Source: Phallus indusiatus (Eukaryota; Basidiomycota; Agaricomycetes; Phallales; Phallaceae). Taken from it: a DNA stretch of 64,000 nt. The stretch is from NCBI GenBank assembly GCA_027605045.1, contig JAQFWX010000001.1, positions 2,480,001-2,544,000 on the forward strand, written 5' to 3'. Position 1 is the stretch's first letter, and every line of letters starts with the position of its first letter. The notes under the pieces are model-generated. The model had not been told where the DNA came from. It did not search any database and saw only the letters and a program-made list of their open reading frames with translations. The position numbers and the translations under genes are program-made. Positions 35,108 to 46,568 of the stretch are shown one piece after another.

Positions 35108-36229
35108 AATTTCTTTCGTGTAGTGGGATAAGTGCCCAAGCTGCAGGATCACATGCCTTCGGTCAGGATGAGTAGACCTAAAACAATAAATTAAGACCTT
35201 TTTTTCTAGAGTTAGTGAGTTTCTCTCATGAAGAATTTATGATAAATTTTTGGACAGCATTTTATCTGCAAATTCTTGTGCTATAATGCTCGAAAGTGAG
35301 CCTTTCAGGAACAGGTTCCGTCAATTACATAAGTAAATCACATGACTTGTTTTCGATAAACTGTAGATACAACTAATATATGACATCATTGATGATTTTA
35401 TAGTCGGTTTCAATATTTTGGAAACATTGTTGTCGCTTTCTTCAAAGGTTAGTCTTTTGTTTCACCTTGTATGGAGATTTGGACCTAAATTTTCAACAGA
35501 GATAACAGTTTCAATGTCTCATTATAATATACAATCTCATCTTATCAGCAATGGAGTTAGTTTAGATGTTTTAGACAATAAAGCCAATTCATGTACTGTC
35601 GGTTATGAACCTGACCGCCCCTCTTCTTCTCAAATACAAGGAGACTATAGTTCTTTGACGATTCTCATTTTGCTGCCCTTGAAATCCCACAAAAGCAGTA
35701 TGTTATTTAATTATGGATTTATTCTCCTTAAACTTGAAAACTAGATCTCTTCAACCATTTCATCAATGGCACTTTGGAAATTTTATACACTTCTTTCATC
35801 TACAGAAATCTTGCTGTCATCAGACGATACTATGTATGTACCAGCTATCTGCGTCATCAACTACAAAATTGCGTTACATCGGATCACACAACCTCTCATT
35901 GCCTCTATCAACAAAATGTCACCGCATTTTGATACTTGAAAAATGTATTCAATCATGCAGCATGATATCAATTCCCATCTCAGGGACCCAGCATATGGCA
36001 AAGCCTGTCTCCATAAATTCAGCATTGACACCTGTAAAACACTATAATTACAGAAATGTGAAAAACTAGTCTTGCTTACGAGACAATATTTGGTTTGATA
36101 GCCCACTTCCATTTTCAGTTTGTCATAATCAAATTTTACAGTAATCTCAAACACAATCCACTCCTACAATACGTATTAGATCGTGAAAAGCATAGCTTCT
36201 TACAACTTACATCGCATTTTTCATTCTAA
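35108..36229. other. AT-rich segment of unknown origin
   Basis: Homology to the DUF6533-like array ends at the left edge. Open frames at 35418-35744 (plus, 108 codons) and 35861-36154 (minus, 97 codons) have no recognised motif and no codon pattern that convinces. It may be part of the same transposed segment that carries the laccase remnant. Confidence 0.4.
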
Positions 36230-37765
36230 ACTGACAATTCTCCCCAGGTCCTAAAGCTGAACATGTGCTAAAGACCGAAGACCCGTTTTTGAATTGTCCA
36301 AAAAAAAGCACACATGTCAAAACTAGCCACAAAACTATACATTTCAGACCAGCCTCTGCAGAAGAAGAATCAGTGTCAAAGCACATGTCAGCTGAATAAA
36401 AACTGTCTCATACCCAAATGCCAGTCAATATGGTAGTGAATGAACTAAGATCCAGGATTATCAGTACGGAAACGAATACGGACAGGAACCTCAGAAGTGC
36501 CACCGCTGGAAACTGTGTCGCAACGAGGAGGATTCACATAGTTGGGAGCGCCACCGGAAGCAGACTGGATAACAGAGAAAGCATGACCACTTGATCCATT
36601 TATCAGCAGACGTTCTGTAAATTTAGAGATAACGACATACTGCAAGTGGAAGGCGTGTCCTGCTGTACCGATGAAAGCAACCTCAAGAGTCAATAATAGT
36701 ATTAAAAGGCAACACCAATGTATGTTCATTTACACTGAATGTCACACTAAGGAGAGAGATGATAAATAATCGTAATTCAGCATAGAATGAAATAAAAGCC
36801 TACTTTTGATGGGTAAGAATGATTTAAAGAGTGGGCACCGGTGGCGATTAATATTGAATATTGTTAATTAGCTACGAGAGGTATGAGTACCGGATGTATC
36901 AGCACTGAAGGTGAAGCTGAAAAGATAATCAGGAGGGTCGTCGCCACCTGGAGTGACCAGGTGAAGAACGGGTTAAATATGAACATTCAGTGATAGGCTA
37001 TATCCATGACCCAATTAACAATGCACAATCAAACCAGTTTCGTTGAATTGAACCGGTCCTGAAGCAAACACTTGGGAGCTAGTCACTGTAGTCGGCTCAC
37101 CTGAAGAAGCACCACCATAGTGTAAAATAGCGCAAGTATTGTTGAGCTGAGAGAATGAATGGGCGAGAAATCGACAGAGCAAGGCTCCACAGCGATGCCT
37201 GTCGCAAGGGTCATCAGTGAACCCATAAAGTCAATTTATTATTAAGATACAAACCATCTGCTTTGATAACAGTCAAACGATCATGATGGTTTTGTATAGA
37301 AACGCTGATGAAGCCTTCGTTGAATGGAACCTGAGTCAGCATTCTCCTCAAAATGATAGTGACCATGCGTACCATTGGCAGACACTGAAACAAACCTCAG
37401 ACGATATTAAAATTTGCCATGCTGGACATTGATTCTCGTTCGCGGGACAAGTTATCCGTTAACATAACGGCCTGTGCCGTTGATCAAACACGCATCGGGT
37501 ACAGGTTCAGGACCACCAGCAAACCATGCGTCTAGTAATTATTCAGTCAGCGGATCCTTCATATGATACACATCAATAATGATAAAAAGGCTGATACCCT
37601 TATTAGCCAATGTCCACTGCTGTGTAACGACCGCCGCTTCACCGGAGCCAGCGAGGGCCCAGAGAGCAAAAGGTAATGATGACTTGGAGAATGGTTGGTG
37701 CGACTTTTGAAGGGCAGTGTACGGTCTTGCCGCTCACGATCCCATCGCCAGTGGATGATCAAAAC
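36230..37765 (-). pseudogene. Laccase (multicopper oxidase) pseudogene
   Basis: Remnant of a secreted phenol-oxidising copper enzyme. In order on the minus strand: an IHWRWD remnant of the HWHG copper motif (near 37745-37762); CLINGTGRYVNG followed by an in-frame stop and RTRINVQHGK (near 37440-37530); IQNHHDRLTVIKADG (near 37260); NTCAILHYGGASSGEPTT (near 37080-37140); HAFHLHGHAFSVIQSASGGAPNYVNPPRCD across a short intron (36480-36660); and RFRTDNPGS followed by TAG at 36445-36447 where the family has Trp. The next motif reads HYHIDWHLE, so the type 1 copper Cys is replaced by Tyr (36433-36435). The changes are mostly C-to-T/G-to-A transitions. The N-terminal exons are missing. Confidence 0.82.
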
Positions 37766-37784
37766 AAAAACAACGCACGAACCT

Positions 37785-38177
37785 TCAATCCTGTGCTTCA
37801 GTATGCAGCGCCGACAGGCGTAATTGCACTGTGTGCCTGTATACTACTTCAGCACTGGATGTAATGTTCCCCACATCTGTCTCCTCAGCCGGTAAAACAG
37901 TGTCGAACTCGAGAGTAGATACTGACAGTACTGAAGGCCCATTAACTTCTTCCGGTTTCTCACCGGTATCCACAGAATTGTCAACTTCGTCAACCGGATT
38001 ACCTGTGGCATGGATATAGAAGTTATCAATAGTGATGTCAAGAAGGCGGCAAGTGAATTCAACCTGTTGAATAGGATCTCCAGGTGAAGAAATGTCTTGA
38101 TTTTCAAGTTTTGACAGAAAATTGAAGAGGATGTCGTTCAGTATTGCTTTGACCTCTGACATTCTGATATCTATCAC
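37785..38177 (-). CDS. Hypothetical open frame, 130 codons
   Basis: Starts MIDIRMSEVKAILNDILFNFL and is acidic through the middle (NPVDEVDNSVDTGEKPEEV). It lies just upstream of the laccase remnant on the same strand. No family is recognised and it does not look like a laccase N-terminus. It could be one exon of a degraded gene or a chance frame. Confidence 0.25.
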   Translation of the reverse strand: MIDIRMSEVKAILNDILFNFLSKLENQDISSPGDPIQQVEFTCRLLDITIDNFYIHATGNPVDEVDNSVDTGEKPEEVNGPSVLSVSTLEFDTVLPAEETDVGNITSSAEVVYRHTVQLRLSALHTEAQD

Positions 38178-38749
38178 GTATTGAGAAACAATCAGAGATT
38201 TTAAAATGAGATCGGAAATTAGCGAAATGTTGATACCATAAATTGGATAAGTTTCTGGGGGCTAATGGTATGCGATAGTTGTTGTGCGAATGCCACGAAT
38301 CTTCCAGCACGAAGCCTTACATGAAGTTACATCTGACTCATCCGGACCAGAAAAGAGCCAAAATATGCAGTTGGACAGTGGCGTTTCCACGTAGAGCATG
38401 AGTGAGCACGAATCGAACGTTTTCTTCATCATAAGTTCAATTTCAGGAAGGATGCTGTCCTATTCCGCGGTTTTCATTGTTGAGCGCGACGCGAAAAAGA
38501 ATGGGGACCATAATATTATGTAACCCAGTCAATTGCGCTCGCGTCGTCTACGGTCTCAAAGCACACCTCACGAAATTTGTTTGCTGCAATTTCAATTCTC
38601 GTACCGGCTGCCAGGTTTTCTAGAAGTTGGCACTGTAGCCCATACTTATCCGGTGGTTTGCTCCAAGCCTCCTCCGGACTTTATTACGGGCTTGCGCCGA
38701 ACCTACATACATCACTGTGACCTCAAGCTTTGGTCCTGCCGCAAAGTCG
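38178..38749. other. Unassigned segment left of copy 4
   Basis: No recognised gene. Homology to the membrane-protein family begins around 38750, part-way through exon 8. Confidence 0.4.
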
Positions 38750-39339
38750 GCCTACGCCTACCTCATAATGATAAAAGTGTTCTGCGACTGGAAGGCTGGG
38801 ATCGCAAGGAGCAATCTCGGGTTCATTCTGATCCGAGATGGCTTATGGAGCTACTTTTGTAATCTATGTACGTGATCTCGTTTCTCTCTCGGAAAGTCTT
38901 ATTAAATAGAATAGGTGGCTTGCTTATTGTCATTATTAACCCGGTGTGGTTTAATGGTCCTTTCAGTCTGCCCAATCTACTGTGAGTTGTTGGCCTCCCG
39001 TCCCACATACTTGCGCTAGAAACCTGATTTAATCTATAATGTGAACATATTTCCAGATGGTCTTATGCCAGTTTCTCCGTTACTGTGAGTAGAGAGTTGA
39101 TTCAGATGTGTTGTTTTTTTCATATTATCAAATGATCTCAGAGTAGTCGCCTAATCTTGAATATTCGCGCTGCAGCAGCGAAGCGACGAGGGACGTTGCA
39201 CGATTCATCTGGTGCTTGGGCCCGCTATACGTTTGCTCAAAACTTCAAAACTCTCTTTGTGTCTGAAAATGATGAGTTGTCAACACCGTACCACTTTGAT
39301 GAGCTGGAGGCGGATTCAGATTCCGGCAGTGATGAGTAG
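38750..39339 (+). pseudogene. DUF6533-like copy 4, 3' fragment
   Basis: Only the last exons remain: MIKVFCDWKAGIARSNLGF, LIRDGLWSYFCNLC, GGLLIVIINPVWFNGPFSLPNLL, WSYASFSVT, and the last exon SRLILNIRAAAAKRRGTLHDSSGAW ending in the acidic DELEADSDSGSDE (stop at 39339). It overlaps the end of copy 3 by about 25 alignable but different bases, so it is probably a separate copy and not the missing end of copy 3. Confidence 0.7.
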
Positions 39340-39739
39340 GGCGCTGTTCTCACGAACTAGATGCCTCAGTTCCCTAAATTACATAGCGTCTCCTGTGCGG
39401 AAATTCAACTTTGAAAACCTAAGACTAGTATTGTGATGTGTAATAACCCCCGCCTGCAAGTGCTGTACGTGCAACCGCCGGTTGTTTTGACGTGCTTTAG
39501 AATCCTTTATCTGTAAGTTTAAGTACTGGTCAATGGTACCCGCATCTTCACATAATAATTTTGAGATGAGATGGTCAGTGGTCAGACGGACTGAATCGAG
39601 TTGACGTTGTGATTTTGACTTGTACGTTACTGAATTTGTAATACAGTTGTTTCTGACTGCGTGATGTGTTATATTCGGTATTGCCCCGCGCGAATCGCGG
39701 AAGCAAAAAAAAATGGTTCGTGCAACGACTGTCGACCAT
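39340..39739. other. Inter-copy spacer, left of the Plavaka insertion
   Basis: Duplicon spacer. The stretch cgcgaatcgcggaa near 39690 has its counterpart at 18383 in the spacer after copy 1, where no Plavaka element is present. Confidence 0.6.
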
Positions 39740-39751
39740 CAGCAAAACGGC
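39740..39751 (+). repeat. Plavaka left terminal inverted repeat
   Basis: CAGCAAAACGGC, an exact inverse of 46557-46568. Confidence 0.8.
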
Positions 39752-40395
39752 GCAAAACTTAGAAGGGGGTTATAACGGGATTATAAGCCCGTTGCAAGCG
39801 TCGGAAGCGCGGAAGGGCAGTAAGACCGGGCTGCCAGTTATAATGTTAAATAATCGACCTCCCTTTCTGCTAAGTGAGATATTTCGGGCAGGTTTAGTAA
39901 TTCTTGTGGAGCTTGCATGGACCGTGGGGACTATCAGACCTTGTATAGCTATCTAATCGACCTGCCTTTCTGATAAGTTTTCGTAATTCTTGTAGACCTT
40001 GTATGACTGCCAGACCTCATATAGCTATGTAATCAACCCGCGTTTCTGGCAAGAGTTGTGTAAGGATTTCCTGATGTTTCGAGCTTCCGATCGCCTTATA
40101 CACAATGCAAGAATAATAATAAAACCAATATTCATTTCAGTAACTAATTGCTTATTCAATTACATAATAATCGCAAGACGACGTGTGACTGCGACGACCG
40201 TCGACCGCGCTCGTGGCAGGTCAATTCAAACTGAGACTTTGCAATACAGCTCTATCCTTCGTCTTCTGTGCTCTCAGTTTGGCTAAGGTGTTGACTCTCT
40301 TGCACTGGCTGCGACATTTGGAACGTCTGGCATGAGGAAAAATCTGCCTGGATGGTACGTCAATTCAATATACTCTTCGAGACGAAAATCAAAAT

Positions 40396-41865
40396 TTACT
40401 TGGTCCACCACTCCAGGAGCTCATCAACGTCTTCTTTAAAAAGCGGGTCTTCTAGATATTCTACAATCTTGTTGTAGAACTCGGCAAGGTCGAATGTGGC
40501 ATTGCGACTATTGATCTCTATCGAGGATAATGCGAAGCGCGTCTGCCAAAGTAGAGTGATCAACAGGCCTTAATTACCCCCAGGACACTTACCTGGGCGG
40601 CGACGTAGGCTAGGGAGCGTGCCGTTACATTATGTAAGTGAGTAATACTTGCGTTACTCCTTCGAGTTTGCTGACGAGTAAATTCCGGGTCTTTCCAAGT
40701 TCTAGGGCCGGTAAAAATATACTTATACACCTGTTCCTTGTAAGTGCAAATCTCTGTGGCTTTTGAGTAGGAATAAAACTTACATATATCAACAGTTCAC
40801 CTTGCAACAACCCTATCGATTCATTCTCCGGCTCGTATAATCCGTCTCCATATAAGAATGCGGGCCAATCGTCAACAGTGGCTAGGCCTGGGTCATCGCG
40901 GAGATTTTCTTGGACTCTGCAAGAAACTGGGTAAGTGTGCAATGGGAGCTTTTGAATCACTTACTGTTGGTCGTCCCAGTCCATGCTTATGGGACACAGT
41001 AGACGGCCTGTCACCTTGTGGTGAAATCCTCTGGCGCGTTTCTCCCCGCGAGGTAAGTCTTGCGTCTCTTCCGGGTATTGGTATTTGACCATGTCAATTA
41101 TAACCTCCTTAAGCCCATTGGTATCAGTGTGACGCACACCATCCTGACCATTTTTCATCTGGAAAGGTAAATAAAATGCGAAACATACCAGGAAATGTCA
41201 GTATAACTTACTTCTTGTGTGATTAGTTTGAGCTTGGCTTCATCAGCCGTTTGTATGAGTGCCCCGATATCTGGGTACTGTTTCACCAAGAGCTCATATC
41301 CCCGGAGGAGAGATTGGTTCCTAAAAAAAGTGAGGGTGAGTCAACAAACTCCAAACATGCCGTACTCAATCTTATATTCTTCCGATGTGCCGGGAATTCG
41401 TGCCAAAGAGGCTACGTGAAATAAATGGTCAGGAAAGGTGAATGCGTCAACAAGTCGCGCATATCCGCGTCCCCAGTCGCGCCACACGGTCTCACCGCTC
41501 TCGCGTTTACTTGGGAGTGTTAGGAACTCATTTGGAGTTGAATTCAGCACTTACCTCTTTTTATGATTAGCGCTATGGTCTTCAGCGTCTTGTATATAGG
41601 TTGCACCACGCTTGGGCTGTGTATCTATTTCAGGCGTGCGGGTAAGACGATGGCCTACTGTATCAGAAGAGGCAGGTGAGGGGATGTGGGGAGAGAAAAT
41701 ATTTGAAAATGAGGGGACAGGGGAGGAGAAGTTAGTTGTATGGGAGGGGGTAAGGGGAGTGAAGGCCATGGAATGGCTATGAGGGAGAAGGTTGGGGGAA
41801 GAGTTGGAAAGACGGGTTAAGTGGGTAAAGGTGAGATTATATATTTGCGTCGACCTTGATCCCAC
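40396..41865 (-). CDS. Plavaka-associated accessory protein, DUF6698-like
   Basis: Multi-exon minus-strand gene divergent from the transposase. The ATG at 41865 begins MGSRSTQIYNLTFTHLTR; 41769 (MAFTPLTPSHTT) is an alternative. The N-terminus is Ser/Thr/Pro-rich. Conserved blocks: ETVWRDWGRGYARLVDAFTFP (with LFHVASLARI), LLVKQYPDIGALIQTADEAKL, GLKEVIIDMVKYQYP, RARGFHHKVTGRLLCPISMDWDD, DDWPAFLYGDGLYEPE, and an acidic C-terminus LEDPLFKEDVDELLEWWTK ending at the TAA at 40396-40398. GFHHxxTGRLLCP with the WPxFLY block matches my memory of the uncharacterised fungal family DUF6698, unverified here. Its role is unknown; conservation with the transposase would suggest help in transposition or silencing control. 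Confidence 0.6.
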
Positions 41866-42099
41866 GTGACTTAGTCAATATCAGGTTCAAACGTTCATAA
41901 TATATTAGCACCTCATATGAGCATTGGGATAATAATAGTTATGCCGTGTTCGATCGTCCCCATCCTTTAAGCAAAAGCGGAAACTGCCGAGACAACTTTT
42001 TGACCGCTCCAAACCTCCAAGTCCCCCTCATCCATTCCTCCCCCATTGATGTTATTTGAATTTGCAACCTGAACTTGAAACATTCATCAGGATCTGTCA
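41866..42099. promoter_or_regulatory. Divergent promoter of the Plavaka genes
   Basis: 234 bases separate the two divergent Plavaka start codons, so both promoters should lie here. No specific motif was identified. Confidence 0.5.
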
Positions 42100-45000
42100 A
42101 TGGATTTGCCGCCCTGCATTTGTGGCACCTTTACACCCGTGTCGCATCGTTCACAAACCTCACACCAGAAGAAATGCAAAGCTTACCAGGATAGCTTGTA
42201 TAGTGCAATCCGGGGGTATCAACAAGTGGTTCAAGGCACTTCAGAGTATCTCCGGGACTACAAAAAAAGGCGACTGGATGAGCCAGGTACCCATCCTCCT
42301 TCAGATCCCACAGAAGGTACTACAGAAACGGCTCATGCTGACTCCGAGGTAAGCCAAACCAAAAAGAAATATTTTAACCTTTTAAAGGATGATGTATTTA
42401 GCTCCCCGGGCTGCCCGATGTGAACATTGACCCTCCAACTCAAGACACTGAACAAGAGACTTCCAGACGCCCTCAACGTGTTCACCGTCTGCCTCTGAGA
42501 TTTAGAGATAACCCCCCAGAGCCTAATATTCTACCACCTGGTCCCCCCAATCTTCCTCGTGTCACTCTCCACGTCTCACAAGCTTGGGAAACACCTCCAG
42601 ACAAATTTGGCTTATTTCGACGCTATGTGTCTCGACCCACTTATATACCGGGAGATCATGATGGGCTAATTGAGACTGAAGCTGACCCCGAACCCGAAAT
42701 TTCACCATACCATCCCTTTAAGAATTTTACACAATATCAACTTGCCAATTGGTATGTTGGTGCTGAGTCGGGGACAGTGTCGGGGCCATTGTTCGAATCA
42801 CTCCTCAAAATACTTCGTGACCCACGTTATGATGCTGAAGACCTGGATAGTTTCTCTCATCGGAAAATTTTGGAAACATTCAACGGGATTGAAAAAGCCG
42901 AGATCCTTCCTCCATGGTTGTTTGTAGCAGATCAATGGCATTCTGACAAGAAAATCCCAATATCCATACCCGAAGGCAAGCATCACCATACATCACCCAC
43001 CGGAAAAACTGTGGAGATTGAAGGATTGCATTATCGTTCAATTGTGGAAATCGTTCGTCACATTTATTCCACCGCCAAAGATATTAATTACACACCATAT
43101 GAACTATTGCGTCAAAATGGGCCAACAACAGAAAGGGTTTATGGAGAGCTTTTCAGTTCACCAGCTTGGATTGACGAACATCGGCGACTTCCGTACATTC
43201 GCGGATGTCAACTCGAAAGGGTCGTGGCACCACTCATGTTCTGGTCGGATGCCACCCATTTGACAAATTTCGGAACAGCGAAACTCTGGCCAATTTATAT
43301 GTCACTGGGATCTCAATCAAAATATACCCGAATTAAGCCTACATTCCGTCACATGCATCATGTTGCATATATTCCCTCAGTAAGGCAGGGTTTATCTATA
43401 TTTTATGGTTATCCATGTTTGACATTCACACATAGCTGGAAGACTCGGTTGAGGATCAAATTCAGCAAATCCTGGGCGAAAAATTTGCTAACGCCTACGT
43501 GTTAACTCATTGTCGACGTGAGTTAATGCATGGGGTGTGGGTGATTTTGCTGGACGAAAGTTTTGAAGAAGCGTACAAAAATGGGATCATAGTACTTTGT
43601 CCAGATGGAATTCACCGAAGAATCTTCCTGAGAATTTTCACATATTCTGCTGATTACCCTGAAAAGTGCGTTTTTCACACCATTTTATTCACTATTCTCC
43701 ATGTACTGAATGACTGTCAGGGTTCTCTTGGCCACAATTCGCGACAAAGGAAATTGTCCATGTCCACGATGTCTTATTGCAAAAGATCGTGTTCACTTCA
43801 TGGGATCTGTTCGTGATTCCAAGCAGCGGGATACCATGATCCGGAGAGACAATCATGATCGAAAATACAGTGTCACTAAAGCACGGAAGTTAATATATGA
43901 ACATGGTGCCGGGTTGCGCAGCGCAGCAGTTGAACGTCTCCTCAAACCACGTTCTTTAGTGCCTACACTGGTGAGTTACATATATATGTGTTAACTCGCT
44001 TTTTGGACTTAAATTTCACATGTTCCTCAAGAATGCTTTCTCTCAAAAATTATCCTCCTTAGGATTTGACTTTCATCGCATGCTGGTGGTAGACTTTCTA
44101 CATGAAATTGAGTTAGGCGTATGGAAGATGGTGTTAACTCATTTTATTCGGATTTTGAATATGGGTGGAGAAAAGCAGGTGCATGAGCTTAACTTGAGGT
44201 GTGTTTTAATTTATATTATCTTGCCTGGACTTATCAATGGCCAAAGATATCGATTAATACCTACTTTTGGTCGAGATACGATCCGTCGTTTTAGTGACAA
44301 TGTCGCTGACATGAAAAAATTAGCTGCTCGCGACTTTGAGGACATTCTTCAGGTGCGTGTCAATTCTCTATAGCAATCTGAATCTAATTCACCCTAGTGT
44401 GCTATTCCAGCATTTGAAGGTTTGTTTCCTGAACCGTTGGATACACTCATCCAAAAACTTTTATTTTCATTTTCACTGTGGCATGGCATTTGCAAGCTTC
44501 GTTTGCATACCCAGGAGACTATTACATTTCTGCGTCTTCTTACTTATGAGGTTGGTCAAAATTTGCGCCAATTGGAAACGGCCACTCGTGATATGTCAAT
44601 ACGGGAATTGCCACGTGAAGTCAACGCACGCATTGACAAACAATCCAAAGGCGGGAAAAAAATCATTTCAAGCCAGGCTCGTCTTAAGAAATTGAACCTT
44701 TCTACATATAAATTTCATGCTATGGGAGACTATGCTAACACAATAGAATTGATGGGAACCATTGAGTCCTATTCCACCCAAGCAGTACGTGTATGCATTA
44801 TATGATTCAAGTCAGTTTTATGGATTAATTTTAGGGGGAATTACAACATCGCACAGTCAAGCGACGATATCATCGGGCCTCCAAGGCCCAAACAGTCAAG
44901 AGTCTAGCCCAAATCGACATGCAAGAGCGTTATAATGCTGCAATTCAGCAGCACATTAATCCTGACCATATTCCCAAGGACATGGATGAGCACATTCCTT

Positions 45001-46164
45001 ATCTCCCACCGAGTCAACATTATTATATCTCAACGAGTCAGAAATCTGCCATCTCCATTTCACGTTTTCTACGGCAAAACAAGGATGATGTGGCCATTAC
45101 TGTAACAATCTAACATTTTCCATTGTGACTTTCCTGAATATTTTTCCTTAGGACTTCGTGAAACGACTGAAAAATCATATCTTAGGACGACTCATGGACT
45201 TAGAATACAACGGTGACGAAACCGAGTTTACGGCTGAAGACCGAAGTCGAGTCTTTTTCAAAAAAGAGCGTATATATAAACACAAAACCTGTCGAGTGAA
45301 CTTTACGACTTACGACATTCGACGCAGCCAAGATGTGATCAACCCGAGGAACGGACATTCAGATATCATGGTGTTCTCACATGAAGACCAGTCTCTTCCG
45401 AACTCACATCCCTTTTGGTATGCTCGCGTCATCGGCATTTATCATGTCGAGGCTTCACGGAGGTTGGAAAATGGAGAGTACACGCCATATGTTGCCATTC
45501 CCTTTTTATGGGTGCGCTGGTTTGGCAAAGACTATGAGCTGGGGCCAGGACGCAAACAAAGATCTCTCGACCGGGTCGCATTTGTCACTGAAGACGATGA
45601 CACTGAACCTTTTGGGTTCCTGGATCCATCCTTCATTTTGCGGTCTGCTCATGTTATACCAGCATTTGCATATGGACATATTGAAGATACCCGTCTCAGT
45701 AATTCGTCATTATCTCACCCGTGTCTAAGGGAATCCAGGGATTGGCGATATTACTATGTTAACCGGTGGGCTTCACACTGCTTAAATTCTCGCACATGAT
45801 TTTAATATACAACTGTATTAGTTTTGCAGACCGAGACATCTTAATGCGTTATGTAGGGGGAGCTATCGGTCATTCCAACTTGAACGTGTCAACCAGACCA
45901 AGTGAAACCATTGAAGATGTTGATCACTGGGAGGATCCTGAGCATACCCATGAAGACCAGGATGACAGCGGCGTTGGCGACGGCGACAGCAACATTGATG
46001 ACTATGACATAGATGACATCATAGACTTGAAAGAGGATTGTGAAGAGGATAACGAACTCACAAATTCAGAAGCGGAAACTGAGGAGTGGGACAGTAGCTC
46101 AAGCTCAGGAGACGAATCTGCTGATGATGGTGAATTAGTTAACGACGGCTATGTTTCAGCTTGA
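42100..46164 (+). CDS. Plavaka transposase, multi-exon
   Basis: Catalyses excision and insertion of the element. The ATG at 42100 starts MDLPPCICGTFTPVSHRSQTS with a C-x-C..H..C zinc-finger-like N-terminus, as Plavaka proteins have. Exon 2 (about 42402-43382) holds FKNFTQYQLANWYVG and the transposase signature APLMFWSDATHLTNFGTAKLWPIYMSLG (Asp in SDAT). Later exons give LEDSVEDQIQQILGEKF, CPCPRCLIAKDRVHFMG, FDFHRMLVVDFLHEIELGVWKMVL (a second conserved acidic block), FEGLFPEPLDTLIQKLLFSFSLWHGICKLRLH, and RVNFTTYDIRRSQDVINPRNGHSDIMV. The C-terminus is an acidic tail ending at 46164. All exons splice in frame by eye and no stop was seen, so the gene looks functional. Confidence 0.85.
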
Positions 46165-46556
46165 AGTAAATACATATAAATGTCTCTTCTCAAGCTCGTC
46201 CAAGGCTGATTGGACCGCCCCATAATGCTTGACTTAGCTGTCGGCTCTCATCGAGAGTGTCCATAGCGCTTGTTAGCCTGCAAAAGAGGAATTAGCCAGA
46301 GCGCGTCACGGTGCGGCTGAGAGAATTGTGGAGCACATAGCAGTTTCATGACGCGTGACGCGAGTTGTAAGGAGTTGTAAGAGCTGTTAGGCTCTCTCAG
46401 GGCACACAGGGGTATGCCCGGCCTATAATCCGTGTATAACTGACTTGCAACCCTAAACCCAAACCAAAGAGACGTTGCAACAGGTTGCAAGCCCGTTATA
46501 AGGCTTCTTAGCCTAAGGCGGAAGCCTCGGCGCTTGTAAGGCTAAAAAATTTTTTG

Positions 46557-46568
46557 GCCGTTTTGCTG
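46557..46568 (-). repeat. Plavaka right terminal inverted repeat
   Basis: GCCGTTTTGCTG, an exact inverse of 39740-39751. Confidence 0.8.

Larger units (their letters stand above)
39740..46568. mobile_element. Plavaka-type DNA transposon, apparently complete
   Basis: A 6829-base element bounded by perfect 12-base inverted repeats CAGCAAAACGGC (39740-39751) and GCCGTTTTGCTG (46557-46568), with further weaker inverted similarity inside (ttataacggg, cccgttgcaa). AT on both outer sides may be a 2-base target duplication. It carries a multi-exon transposase on the plus strand and a divergent second gene on the minus strand. The spacer after copy 1 (around 18380-18470) is a related, uninterrupted site. 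Plavaka elements are typical of basidiomycetes and are often placed near CACTA. Confidence 0.82.

Noticed and set aside
38750..39339. Copy 4 as the missing 3' half of copy 3
   Set aside because: The two overlap by about 25 alignable bases that differ, so one gene split by a simple insertion does not explain them.
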